From: Verrucomicrobiia bacterium
Lineage (GTDB): Bacteria; Verrucomicrobiota; Verrucomicrobiia; Opitutales; Opitutaceae
Length of the DNA stretch: 64,000 nt
Assembly: GCA_011525695.1 (NCBI GenBank)
Contig: WYBX01000154.1
Location: forward strand, 62,001-126,000
Direction: 5' to 3'
The position numbers and the translations under genes are program-made. Under the pieces are notes generated by a model. That model was given only the letters and a program-made list of their open reading frames with translations. It was not told the origin of the DNA and made no database searches. Shown here in pieces: positions 51,760-61,317 of the stretch (positions within the stretch are counted from its first letter, which is position 1; each line of letters begins with the position of its first letter).

Positions 51760-52688
51760 TCGCGGCCCGCTCTCCCGAAGCGATGAACCGCCTTCACTCG
51801 CTCGAGATCGACCAGCTGACCGTGAGCTATGCGAACGGCCATGTGGCACTGCGCGATGCATCATTCCGGCTGTCCGGCGGCTCGATTTGTGCGCTCGTGG
51901 GCGTGAACGGCAGCGGCAAGTCGACCTTGTTCAAGTCAATCATGGGCCTGCTGCATCCGGCCGCCGGATTCGTCCGGGTCTCGGGCCGGCCGGTCCGGGA
52001 AGCGTTGCGGGAAAACCTCATCGCCTACGTGCCGCAGTCGGAGGAGGTGGACTGGAGCTTTCCGGTGAGCGTTTGGGATGTCGTCCTGATGGGCCGCTAT
52101 GGCCACATGAACTTCCTGCGGATCCCGCGGGCGCAGGACCGGCGGATCGCGGAGGAAAGCCTGGCCCGGGTGAGCATGCTGGAGTTCCGGGATCGCCAGA
52201 TTGGCGAGCTCTCGGGCGGCCAGCGCAAGCGGGTCTTCCTCGCCCGGGCGCTGGCGCAGGAGGGGAGGGTGATCCTCCTCGACGAACCGTTCACCGGGGT
52301 CGATGTGAAAACCGAGAGCGCGATTATCGCCCTGCTTCGGGAGTTGCGCGACGAGGGCCATGTGATGCTCGTTTCCACCCACAACCTCGGATCCGTGCCG
52401 GAATTCTGCGACCAGGCGGTGCTGATCAACCAGACCGTGCTGGCTGCCGGGCCGACCGTCGAGGTGTTCACCGAGGAGAATCTCAACCGAGCTTTCGGCG
52501 GCGTGCTGCGGCACTTCCGCTTCGACGAATCGACGGTGCAGAAGCATGACGGCCGGGCCGTCACGCTGCTGACCGACGACGAGCGCCCGCTGGTGTTCGG
52601 GAAGGGTGGCCATCTCGAGTACAGCCAGCGGAAGGGTCACGAGTCGGTCGTCCGGCAGCGCGAGGAGCGGGAGGACAGCGAGCCATGA
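51756..52688 (+). CDS. Metal ABC transporter ATP-binding protein (SitB/MntB-like)
   Basis: 310 residues from the ATG at 51756, overlapping the previous stop as ATGA; ATG at 51783 is an alternative. Walker A is GVNGSGKST, Q-loop YVPQSEEVDWSFP, signature LSGGQRKR, Walker B VILLDEPFTGVD and switch His in VSTHNLG. YVPQ.. then W-x-F-P is the usual Q-loop of metal-family ATPases. A ~60-residue C-terminal tail is longer than usual and charged. It powers import of Mn/Fe with the two permeases downstream. Confidence 0.94.
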   Translation: MIAARSPEAMNRLHSLEIDQLTVSYANGHVALRDASFRLSGGSICALVGVNGSGKSTLFKSIMGLLHPAAGFVRVSGRPVREALRENLIAYVPQSEEVDWSFPVSVWDVVLMGRYGHMNFLRIPRAQDRRIAEESLARVSMLEFRDRQIGELSGGQRKRVFLARALAQEGRVILLDEPFTGVDVKTESAIIALLRELRDEGHVMLVSTHNLGSVPEFCDQAVLINQTVLAAGPTVEVFTEENLNRAFGGVLRHFRFDESTVQKHDGRAVTLLTDDERPLVFGKGGHLEYSQRKGHESVVRQREEREDSEP

Positions 52689-53551
52689 TCGACACGCTCC
52701 TGATCCCGCTGCGTTACGAGTACATGCTGAAGGCCATCCTGGTGAGCGGCGCGATTGGCGGCGTGTGCGCCTTTCTTTCGTGTTTCATCACGCTCAAGGG
52801 CTGGTCGCTGATGGGTGATGCCCTTTCGCACTCGGTGGTGCCTGGCGTGGCGATTGCCTATTACATCGGCTGGCCGTACGCGGCCGGCGCCTTCCTCACC
52901 GGGCTGCTGGCGGCGGCGGGAATGGGATTCGTGAAGGCAAAGACCCGGCTGCGCGAGGATGCCGTGATCGGCGTCGTATTCACCGCCTTCTTCGCCCTCG
53001 GGCTCTTTCTGATCTCGCGCTTTCCGGCCGAGGTGGATCTCAACGCGATCATTTTCGGCAACATCCTCGGCATCTCGAACGCCGACATCGTCCAGATGCT
53101 GCTCATCTCCGCCTTCACCCTCGTGGTGCTGGGGCTGAAGTGGCGCGATCTGCTCCTTTTCTGTTTCGATCGCACCCAGGCGCGCGCCCTCGGGCTGAAC
53201 ACGACGTTCCTGCACTTCCTGCTGTTGACGCTGCTTTCCGCCACGGCGGTGGCGGCGCTCCAGACGGTCGGTGCCGTCCTGGTGGTCGCGATGTTCGTGA
53301 CGCCGGGCGCGACCGCCTACCTGCTCACCGATCGCTTTGGGCGGATGATCGCGCTTGCCGTCGCCATGGGGGTCGGAACTTCCGTCACCGGCGCCTATGC
53401 AAGCTACTTTTTCGACGGGTCGACCGGTGGCTGCATCGTCACGCTGCAAAGTGCCCTGTTTGTGCTGGCGTGGCTGTTCGCGCCGAAGCACGGAATGATT
53501 GCCGCCCGGGCGCGCCGGCGCGCGGCGGGCGTGATGGAGGCCGTGGCATGA
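52685..53551 (+). CDS. Metal ABC transporter permease (SitC-like)
   Basis: 288 residues with eight or so membrane helices. The family blocks are GAIGGVCAFLSCFITLKGWSLMGDALSHSVVPGVAIAYY and EDAVIGVVFTAFFALGL. The DALSHS motif is shared by MntB/ZnuB/SitC-type permeases. It overlaps both neighbours by 4 bases (ATGA). It forms the membrane pore with the next gene product. Confidence 0.94.
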   Translation: MIDTLLIPLRYEYMLKAILVSGAIGGVCAFLSCFITLKGWSLMGDALSHSVVPGVAIAYYIGWPYAAGAFLTGLLAAAGMGFVKAKTRLREDAVIGVVFTAFFALGLFLISRFPAEVDLNAIIFGNILGISNADIVQMLLISAFTLVVLGLKWRDLLLFCFDRTQARALGLNTTFLHFLLLTLLSATAVAALQTVGAVLVVAMFVTPGATAYLLTDRFGRMIALAVAMGVGTSVTGAYASYFFDGSTGGCIVTLQSALFVLAWLFAPKHGMIAARARRRAAGVMEAVA

Positions 53552-54459
53552 GCGCGCTGCTCGAGCCGTTTCGCTATGGCTTCATGGTCGATGCCATGCT
53601 GGCGGGCATGGCCGTTGGCGCGGTCTGCGCCGTCCTTTCGTGCTTTCTCGTGCTCAAGGGCTGGTCGCTGATGGGCGATGCCGTATCCCATGCCGTCCTG
53701 CCGGGAATCGTGCTCGCCTATATTCTTGCCCTGCCGCTGGCGCTCGGCGCGTTCGTCTCCGGATTGTCCTGTGCCATCCTCACCGGGTATATCCGGGCCA
53801 ACAGCCGGGTGAAGGAGGACACGGTCATGGGCGTCGTCTTCACGGGGCTCTTCGCGCTTGGGCTGGTGATGTTCACGAAGATCAGGAGTGACCTGCATCT
53901 CGACCACATTCTCTTCGGCAACATCCTCGGACTCGCCCCGGGGGATCTCCGGGACACCTTGCTGATCGCCGGGGCGACCCTCCTCATCATCCTGACGCTC
54001 CGTCGCGATCTGCTGCTCTTTTGTTTCGACCCCGCCCATGCGCGCACGATCGGGCTGCGTTCCGGCCGGCTGTATTACCTGCTGCTTTCGCTGCTGGCGG
54101 TCACGATCGTCGTTTCGCTGCAGGCGGTGGGAATCATCCTGGTGATCGCGATGCTGGTGACCCCGGGTTGTGTCGGCTACCTGCTTACGGATCGGTTCGG
54201 CCGGATGCTGTGGATAGCGGCGGCGACCGCGACGATCTGCAGCTTCCTGGGCGTTTACCTGAGTTTCTTCCTCAACGCGTCGACCGGCGCGTCGATCGTG
54301 CTGCTGCAGGCCGCCGTCTTTCTGCTCGCGCTCACCTTCGCCCCCAAACATGGGCTCCTGGCAGTGAAGCGTCGACGGCTCGCGACCGCCGATGGCCTGA
54401 TGAAGGATTTTCCCACGGCGCCGGTCCGCGGCAGCGGCACGCCGGCCACCTTCCGGTAA
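53548..54459 (+). CDS. Metal ABC transporter permease (SitD-like)
   Basis: 303 residues from the ATG at 53548, overlapping the previous stop as ATGA. A paralogue of the preceding permease: AVCAVLSCFLVLKGWSLMGDAVSHAVLPGIVLAY, EDTVMGVVFTGLFALGL and DLLLFCFDPAHARTIGLRSG are nearly the same blocks. Together they form a heterodimeric channel, as in SitABCD systems. A ~30-residue polar tail ends the protein. Last gene of the operon; the next gene starts 122 bases on. Confidence 0.94.
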   Translation: MSALLEPFRYGFMVDAMLAGMAVGAVCAVLSCFLVLKGWSLMGDAVSHAVLPGIVLAYILALPLALGAFVSGLSCAILTGYIRANSRVKEDTVMGVVFTGLFALGLVMFTKIRSDLHLDHILFGNILGLAPGDLRDTLLIAGATLLIILTLRRDLLLFCFDPAHARTIGLRSGRLYYLLLSLLAVTIVVSLQAVGIILVIAMLVTPGCVGYLLTDRFGRMLWIAAATATICSFLGVYLSFFLNASTGASIVLLQAAVFLLALTFAPKHGLLAVKRRRLATADGLMKDFPTAPVRGSGTPATFR

Positions 54460-54581
54460 TTCTCCGGAAATCTCCGCGGGTCGCGCTTGAGAAAACAGTC
54501 ATAGCGCGCATCACTCTGGCGTGCGGGATGTCGTCGCGCCGGCTGGCAATCCCGGCATCCCCCCACGACCCACGGCCAAGC

Positions 54582-57206
54582 ATGATTCCACCCTCCGCAA
54601 TTGAGGCTCGCTTCCGCGGCTGGATGCGCCCGCAACCGCGAACCGCCCGCCATGCCACGGGGATGCTTTTGGCTGCGGTGATGGCATTCGCTTCCGCGCT
54701 TTCCGCCGCCGAACCGGCGGACGTCCGCCGCGACCTGCTCGAGGGCGACTACGCCTCGGCGATCCGCGCCGCGACGATTGGCGTGCGCGATGCGCCCAAT
54801 GAGGTCGAATGGCCGATCCTGCTGTCGGAGAGCCTGCTGGCGATCGGCCGGAATGCGGAGGCGGACGAGGCGATTCGCGCCGCGCTTGAACGGGATCAGC
54901 AGAATATCCGGCTGCGGTGGGCCGCACGCGAGGTCGCGCTCGCCAACGGCCGCCCGGAGGAGGCGGCCGAACGCGTCCAGGAAATCGCGCGACTCGTCCG
55001 CTCCCGCAGCTGGGGCTACCGGGCCCCGGTCGATCTCGTGGTGTTTGGCCGCGTTGCCCTCCTGCTGGGCGCGGATCCCCGCGACGTCCTGGAGAAAATC
55101 TATGCGCCCGCGACGAAGGGCGATCCCAAGCTGCGCGATGTCTACCTCGCCCGGGGCGAGCTCGCCCTGGAAAAGCACGATTTCGTCCTCGCTGCGCGGG
55201 CCTACGAGGAGGGGTTGGAGCACCTGCCGGCGGATCCGGATCTGCACGTCGGCCGCGCCCGGGCCTATGCGGACGGCGATCGCGAGGTCGCCCTCGGATC
55301 CCTGCAGTCCGCGCTCGAGATCAATTCGAGGCATGTTCCCGCCATGCTCCTCCTGGCGAATCATCACATCGATGCGGAGGCCTATGCGGAGGCGGAGAAA
55401 CTGCTCGAGAACATCATCGCCATCAACCCGGTCCAGCCCGACGCCTGGGCCTACCGCGCCGTCATTGCCCACCTGCGCAACGATCGCATCTCCGAACAGA
55501 CGGCGCGCAGCCGCGCCCTCAGTTCCTGGGCAAGGAATCCCCGGGTGGATCACCTCATCGGCAGGAAGCTTTCCCAGAAATACCGCTTCGCCGAGGGGGC
55601 CGCCTACCAGCGGCGCGCGCGCGAGTTCGATCCCGAATACCTGCCCGCGGCCGCGCAACTCGCCCAGGATCTGCTGCGGCTGGGCAATGATGCCGAGGGC
55701 TGGGCGCTGGCCCAGCGCGTCCACGAGCATGACGAATACGACGTGGAGGCCTTCAATCTCGTGACGTTGCAGGACACGATGAAGCAGTACTCCTCGCTCA
55801 CCAGCGAGGATTTCGTCGTGCGGATGTCGAGCCGCGAGATCGCGATTTACGGGCCGCGCGTGATGGCGCTGCTGCGCCGCGCCCGGCAGCAGCTGGTGGA
55901 AAAATACGGCGTGGAACTCGCCCGCCCGACCTACGTGGAGATTTTCGCGGACCAGAAGGACTTTGCGGTCCGCACCTTCGGCCTGCCCGATGTGGCCGGT
56001 TTTCTCGGCGTCTGCTTCGGCCAGGTCGTCACTGCCAACAGCCCCGTGACCAGCGCGACGCCCGTCAACTGGGAGTCGGTCCTGTGGCATGAATTCTGCC
56101 ACGTGATCACGCTCCAGATGACGCGCAACAAGATGCCACGCTGGCTGAGCGAGGGAATTTCCGTCCACGAGGAACGGCAGGCCAACCCGGCCTGGGGCAT
56201 GCGGCTGAACCCGCGCTACCGCCAGATGATCATGGACGGGGAACTGGTTCCGGTGGGCGAGCTCAGCGCCGCCTTCCTGGCGCCCAAGAGCCCGGAACAT
56301 CTCCAGTTCGCCTATCTGCAATCCTCGATGGTCGTGGACTTCATTGCCGGTCGTTTCGGCCACGAGGCCCTGCGCGGAATCCTGCACGATCTCCGCGAGG
56401 GCACGGCAATCAACGATGCGCTGGCACGACACACGCTCCCGCTCGCCGAGCTGGAAAAGGACTTCAAGGCCTACGCGATCGAGCAGGCGCGGCAGCTTGC
56501 GCCGAAGCTCGACTGGGAGAAGCCCGGGGAGGAACTCCTGACGGGTGGGCTCGGCGGCGCGTTGCTCTCATGGGGTCGGAGCCGAAAGGACAATTTCTGG
56601 GCGATGCGGCTGGAGGCGCAGCGTCATGCGGAGGAGAAGAACTGGCCGGAGGCCCGGCGCGTGCTCGAGCGGCTCGTCGAGCTTTACCCGCGCCAGAAGG
56701 GTGGCGAGGCTTCCTACCGGCCGCTGGTGGAAGCTGTCGCTGCGCTCGGCGACACCACCGCCGAGGAGCGGGTGTTACGCCAGTGGGTCGAGGTCGATGA
56801 CGAGGCTCCCGATGCCTACCTGCGGCTGATGGAACTCGCAGCGGCCGCGGAGGACTGGCGGACGGTGGCGGAGAACGCGGAACGCTACCTCGCGGTGAAT
56901 CCGCTCGTCGCGCCGCCCTATCGTTTCCAGGCCCAGGCGGCCGCCGCGACCGGCGATGTCTCCACCGCCGTGGTCGCCTGGCGGACCCTGCTCGCGCTGG
57001 ATGTGCTCGACGCCACGGATGCGCATTTCGAACTTGCCCGGCTGCTCCACGGTCGGGGCGAGACCGCCGAGGCCCGCCGCCATTTGCTGCTCGCGCTGGA
57101 GGAGACCCCACGGTTCCGGGAGGCACTTCAACTGCTGGTCAAGGTCAACCAAGCCGGAACGGCCGCACCCCCCGCGCCGTTGCCACCGACGTCACCCCGC
57201 CAATGA
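54582..57206 (+). CDS. Exported TPR protein with gluzincin-type metallopeptidase domain
   Basis: 874 residues from the ATG at 54582; ATG at 54528 is an alternative. A signal peptide (MLLAAVMAFASALSAAEP) starts at ~28. TPR-like helical repeats fill ~45-410 (for example DPDLHVGRARAYADGDREVALGSLQSAL). A peptidase MA-like domain follows with LWHEFCHVITLQ (HExxH) and WLSEGISVHEE giving the third ligand Glu. More TPR-like helices occupy ~650-850. It may cleave or assemble envelope proteins; substrates are unknown. It overlaps the DUF4159 gene by ATGA, so it belongs to that operon. Confidence 0.82.
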   Translation: MIPPSAIEARFRGWMRPQPRTARHATGMLLAAVMAFASALSAAEPADVRRDLLEGDYASAIRAATIGVRDAPNEVEWPILLSESLLAIGRNAEADEAIRAALERDQQNIRLRWAAREVALANGRPEEAAERVQEIARLVRSRSWGYRAPVDLVVFGRVALLLGADPRDVLEKIYAPATKGDPKLRDVYLARGELALEKHDFVLAARAYEEGLEHLPADPDLHVGRARAYADGDREVALGSLQSALEINSRHVPAMLLLANHHIDAEAYAEAEKLLENIIAINPVQPDAWAYRAVIAHLRNDRISEQTARSRALSSWARNPRVDHLIGRKLSQKYRFAEGAAYQRRAREFDPEYLPAAAQLAQDLLRLGNDAEGWALAQRVHEHDEYDVEAFNLVTLQDTMKQYSSLTSEDFVVRMSSREIAIYGPRVMALLRRARQQLVEKYGVELARPTYVEIFADQKDFAVRTFGLPDVAGFLGVCFGQVVTANSPVTSATPVNWESVLWHEFCHVITLQMTRNKMPRWLSEGISVHEERQANPAWGMRLNPRYRQMIMDGELVPVGELSAAFLAPKSPEHLQFAYLQSSMVVDFIAGRFGHEALRGILHDLREGTAINDALARHTLPLAELEKDFKAYAIEQARQLAPKLDWEKPGEELLTGGLGGALLSWGRSRKDNFWAMRLEAQRHAEEKNWPEARRVLERLVELYPRQKGGEASYRPLVEAVAALGDTTAEERVLRQWVEVDDEAPDAYLRLMELAAAAEDWRTVAENAERYLAVNPLVAPPYRFQAQAAAATGDVSTAVVAWRTLLALDVLDATDAHFELARLLHGRGETAEARRHLLLALEETPRFREALQLLVKVNQAGTAAPPAPLPPTSPRQ

Positions 57207-58069
57207 AGCGATTCATCGCCGCCCTTTTCGTTTTCGTCCTGCTCGCCGGCCTGCTGCTGGCGCAGCGGCGCTATTACGGTGGCGGCGGATGGGGCGGAAG
57301 TGACAACCTCCGGACCGCCCGCGAGCTTCCGTCCGGCAGCACCGGCACGCCGGTGTGGACGAACACCAAGGGGTTCGAACGCGATGTGTTCACCTTTGCC
57401 CGCGTTCGCTACGGCTCGTCCTACGGTGGCTATCGCCGGAGCGGCGGCTGGGCCACGGATTTGCCCGACAGCGATCTCAACCTTTCCTACCGGCTCCAGC
57501 AGATGACCTCGATGAAGGTCGATCCCGATGGCCGGATTGTGCGGCTAACCGATCCCGACCTCGGGGACTTTCCCTGGCTGTACATCGTCGAGCCGGGCAA
57601 CCTTTTCTTCGGGGAAGTCGAGGTGCTCGCGTTGCGAAAATATCTTCAGAACGGCGGCTTCGTGATGTTCGACGACTTCTGGGGCGATTCGGCCTGGCAG
57701 CGGGTCGAACGCGAAATGAAGCGGGTGCTGCCCGAACGCAGCTTCGTGGAACTGCCGCTGGATCACCCGCTCTACCGCAGCGTCTTCGAAATCAAATCCA
57801 AGGGCCAGGTGCCCAACATCCGCACGGGCCATGAAAGCCAGTACACCGGCGTCACCTGGGAGGATCATCACGATGGCGACACCCGCGAGGTCCACCACCG
57901 TGTGATCTTCGATGACAAGGGCCGAATCATGGCCTTCGCGACGCATAACACCGACAACGGCGACGGCTGGGAGCGGGAGGGCGAGAGCGCCTACTATTTC
58001 GAGAACTTTTCCGAGAAGATTTCGTACCCTCTCGGGATCAACATCATCTTTTACGTGATGACCCACTGA
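57203..58069 (+). CDS. DUF4159 domain protein (paralogue 1)
   Basis: 288 residues with a signal peptide (ALFVFVLLAGLLLAQ) and a glycine/tyrosine-rich N-terminus. The DUF4159 domain includes FTFARVRYGS, DLPDSDLNLSYRLQQMTSMKVDP, FPWLYIVEPGNLFFGEVEVLALRKYLQNGGFVMFDDFWG and LGINIIFYVMTH. The fold resembles a glutamine-amidotransferase-like domain used by many envelope proteins of unknown role. The start overlaps the upstream stop (ATGA) and it is nearly contiguous with a second paralogue. Confidence 0.88.
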   Translation: MKRFIAALFVFVLLAGLLLAQRRYYGGGGWGGSDNLRTARELPSGSTGTPVWTNTKGFERDVFTFARVRYGSSYGGYRRSGGWATDLPDSDLNLSYRLQQMTSMKVDPDGRIVRLTDPDLGDFPWLYIVEPGNLFFGEVEVLALRKYLQNGGFVMFDDFWGDSAWQRVEREMKRVLPERSFVELPLDHPLYRSVFEIKSKGQVPNIRTGHESQYTGVTWEDHHDGDTREVHHRVIFDDKGRIMAFATHNTDNGDGWEREGESAYYFENFSEKISYPLGINIIFYVMTH

Positions 58070-58070
58070 G

Positions 58071-59033
58071 ATGCCGCGGTATCGCAAGCAACTCATCCTG
58101 GCCGCCATTTTTGCCCTGGGCGCTTCCGCCAGCTTTGCCCAGCTCTTCCGTGGATCCCCCAACATCAATGAGGACGACGAGGGCAGTTCGCTGGTCCGCA
58201 CCGAGGGCAGCGGGATCATTGACGAAAATGCGGTCCAGACTGCACGCGAGGTGGTCTCGCACAGCACGGGCACCCCGATGTGGCGGAACCCACCCGCCTT
58301 CGAGAAGGATGTCTTCACCTTTGCGCGCGCCATCTTCCGGGTCGGCCCGACACTGTCGCCGCGGCCTTCCTTCCATCGCGGCCGCCGGCTCGGCTGGTGG
58401 GTCGATTTTCCGGATGCCGACCTGAACCTTTCCTACCGACTGCAGCAGATGACCTCGATGAAGGTCGATCCGAACGGTCGCGTGCTGAAGTTCACCAATC
58501 CCGAACTGCACCAATATCCGTTCCTCTTCATGGAGCATCCGGGTTACATGCAGCTGCGGGAGCCGGAAGTGGAGGGCATGCGCAAGTACCTCCTCGCGGG
58601 CGGCGTCGTCCTGGTGATCGATTTCTGGAACGATCTCGAGTGGGCGGGTTTTGCCGGGCAGATGAAGAAGGTTCTCCCGGAGCGGAACTGGGTCGAGTTC
58701 GACACCAATCATCCCCTGTTCAACTGCGTCTTCGACCTGCGGCAGCCGATGCAGTCGCTGCAGGTGCCAACGATGCAATTCTGGCTGCGCGATCGCGATC
58801 CCCGCGACCCCAACGCGCCGCTGCAACTCGACCGCGGGGAAGGCTCGGAAAAAATGAGCGTTCGCGCGCTGCTCGACGATCAGCAGCGGATCATGGTCCT
58901 TGCGATTCACAACAGCGACGTGAGCGATGGCTGGGAACGCGAAGGCGAGGACAACGATTACTTCCGCGTGTTTTCCGAAAAGGTCTCATACCCGCTCGGG
59001 ATCAACCTGATCTTCTACCTGATGACGCACTGA
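58071..59033 (+). CDS. DUF4159 domain protein (paralogue 2)
   Basis: 320 residues, one base after paralogue 1. A signal peptide (LAAIFALGASASFAQ) is followed by the same domain: FTFARAIFRVG, DFPDADLNLSYRLQQMTSMKVDP, YPFLFMEHPGYMQLREPEVEGMRKYLLAGGVVLVIDFWND and LGINLIFYLMTH. Compared with paralogue 1 it has a longer insertion near residue 90 and a different metal/acid-rich loop. Tandem duplication within the operon is evident from the shared blocks and order. Confidence 0.88.
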   Translation: MPRYRKQLILAAIFALGASASFAQLFRGSPNINEDDEGSSLVRTEGSGIIDENAVQTAREVVSHSTGTPMWRNPPAFEKDVFTFARAIFRVGPTLSPRPSFHRGRRLGWWVDFPDADLNLSYRLQQMTSMKVDPNGRVLKFTNPELHQYPFLFMEHPGYMQLREPEVEGMRKYLLAGGVVLVIDFWNDLEWAGFAGQMKKVLPERNWVEFDTNHPLFNCVFDLRQPMQSLQVPTMQFWLRDRDPRDPNAPLQLDRGEGSEKMSVRALLDDQQRIMVLAIHNSDVSDGWEREGEDNDYFRVFSEKVSYPLGINLIFYLMTH

Positions 59034-59126
59034 GCAGCCCAATTCGAAATTTCCGAACTGTTTCATTAAATCTTCCAAACCCTTCGTTCCTCAATCCCAC
59101 CCCGCTCCCGCCGTCCCTGATTCGTG

Positions 59127-59266
59127 GTCCTCCGTCACCAGTGGTCCATCGTGTGTCCTCAGTCCTCCGTCATCAGTCGTCCGTCGTCTGTCCTCCGTCC
59201 TCAGTCCTTGGTCCCTAGTCCCTTGTCCCTGGTCCTTAGTCCCTAGTCCCTTGTCCTTGGTCCCTC
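59127..59266. repeat. Twenty-unit heptanucleotide repeat array upstream of moxR
   Basis: The 140 bases divide exactly into twenty 7-base units; all but one begin with GT and most read GTCCYNN (for example GTCCCTA, GTCCCTT, GTCCTTG). The last unit ends four bases before the MoxR ATG at 59271. The array is degenerate at its 5' end and regular at its 3' end. It fills most of the 237-base gap after the DUF4159 pair, and includes the probable 5' leader of the moxR message. Confidence 0.9.
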
Positions 59267-59270
59267 TCCC

Positions 59271-60341
<1,071 letters not shown>

Positions 60342-60345
60342 AGGG

Positions 60346-61317
60346 ATGGAAATTCCCGTGCCTCCCGTCGCATCCAGTTCCTCCCTTGCCAGCGCCGCGC
60401 TGATCGATCCCCAGGCGCTGATGACGATTCGCAGCCTGGAGCTTCGGGCCCGCGCGGTCGTCGAGGGTTTCTGGAACGGGCTTCACCGCAGCCCCTATCA
60501 TGGGTTCTCGGTCGAGTTCACCGAGTACCGGCAATACACGACCGGTGATGATCCGCGGTACCTGGACTGGCGCGTGTTTGCGCGCAGCGATCGCTACTTC
60601 ATCAAGAAGTACGAGGACGAGACCAACCTTCGCTGCCACCTGCTCGTCGATCACAGCCGGTCGATGGACTATGGCACGACCGGCTACACCAAGGGCCAGT
60701 ATGCCTCCACCCTGGCCGCCACCTTCGCGTACTTCCTCCATCTGCAGGGCGATGCCGCGGGCCTGCTCACCTTCGACGAAACCGTGCGCGAATACCTGCC
60801 CGCCCGACATCGTCCCGGGCACCTGCGGCAGTTGATGCTGGCGCTGGAAACACCCACTGCGGGCCGGGCCACCGACCTCAACGCGCCCATCGAGCGGATC
60901 AGTGCGCTGATCCGGAAGCGCGGCGTGGTCGCGCTCATTTCGGATTTCCTGGCGCCACTGGATCGGCTGGAACGCAACCTCACCGCGCTCACCGCAGGCG
61001 GTCATGAAGTCATCATTTTCCAGGTGCTCGATCCCGCGGAACTGACCTTCGGGCTGGGGCAGCCGTCGCTGTTCGAGGACGCGGAATCGGCCCGCACGCT
61101 CTATATCGATCCCGGGCTGGCCCGGACGAGTTACCTCGAGAAGTTCGAGCACCACTGTGCCGCGCTGCGGGCGATCAGCCGGAAGCTCGGCATCAGCCAT
61201 CACCAGCTCCCGACCACACAGCCGCTGGAATTGGCACTGTTTGAATTCCTCCAGCAGCGAATCAAACGCGGCCGCCAGGTCCGGCGGGCGAGGGGCGCAA
61301 CGGGAGCCGGCGCATGA
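60346..61317 (+). CDS. DUF58 domain protein with VWA-like metal site
   Basis: 323 residues. The DUF58 core is visible as GFSVEFTEYRQYTTGDDPRYLDWRVFARSDRYFIKKYEDE in consecutive blocks, followed by LLVDHSRSMDYG, a DxSxS metal-ion-dependent adhesion site of the von Willebrand A fold, and VVALISDFLAP. It is soluble and works with MoxR and the BatA-like protein in the membrane. Next gene overlaps by 4 bases (ATGA). Confidence 0.93.
   Translation: MEIPVPPVASSSSLASAALIDPQALMTIRSLELRARAVVEGFWNGLHRSPYHGFSVEFTEYRQYTTGDDPRYLDWRVFARSDRYFIKKYEDETNLRCHLLVDHSRSMDYGTTGYTKGQYASTLAATFAYFLHLQGDAAGLLTFDETVREYLPARHRPGHLRQLMLALETPTAGRATDLNAPIERISALIRKRGVVALISDFLAPLDRLERNLTALTAGGHEVIIFQVLDPAELTFGLGQPSLFEDAESARTLYIDPGLARTSYLEKFEHHCAALRAISRKLGISHHQLPTTQPLELALFEFLQQRIKRGRQVRRARGATGAGA

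Noticed and set aside
54255..56432. 725-residue minus-strand frame under the TPR-metallopeptidase gene
   Set aside because: Shadow of a high-GC gene; the plus strand carries a signal peptide, TPR pattern and HExxH site.
59127..59266. CRISPR array
   Set aside because: The units are 7 bases without spacers, and no cas gene is nearby.
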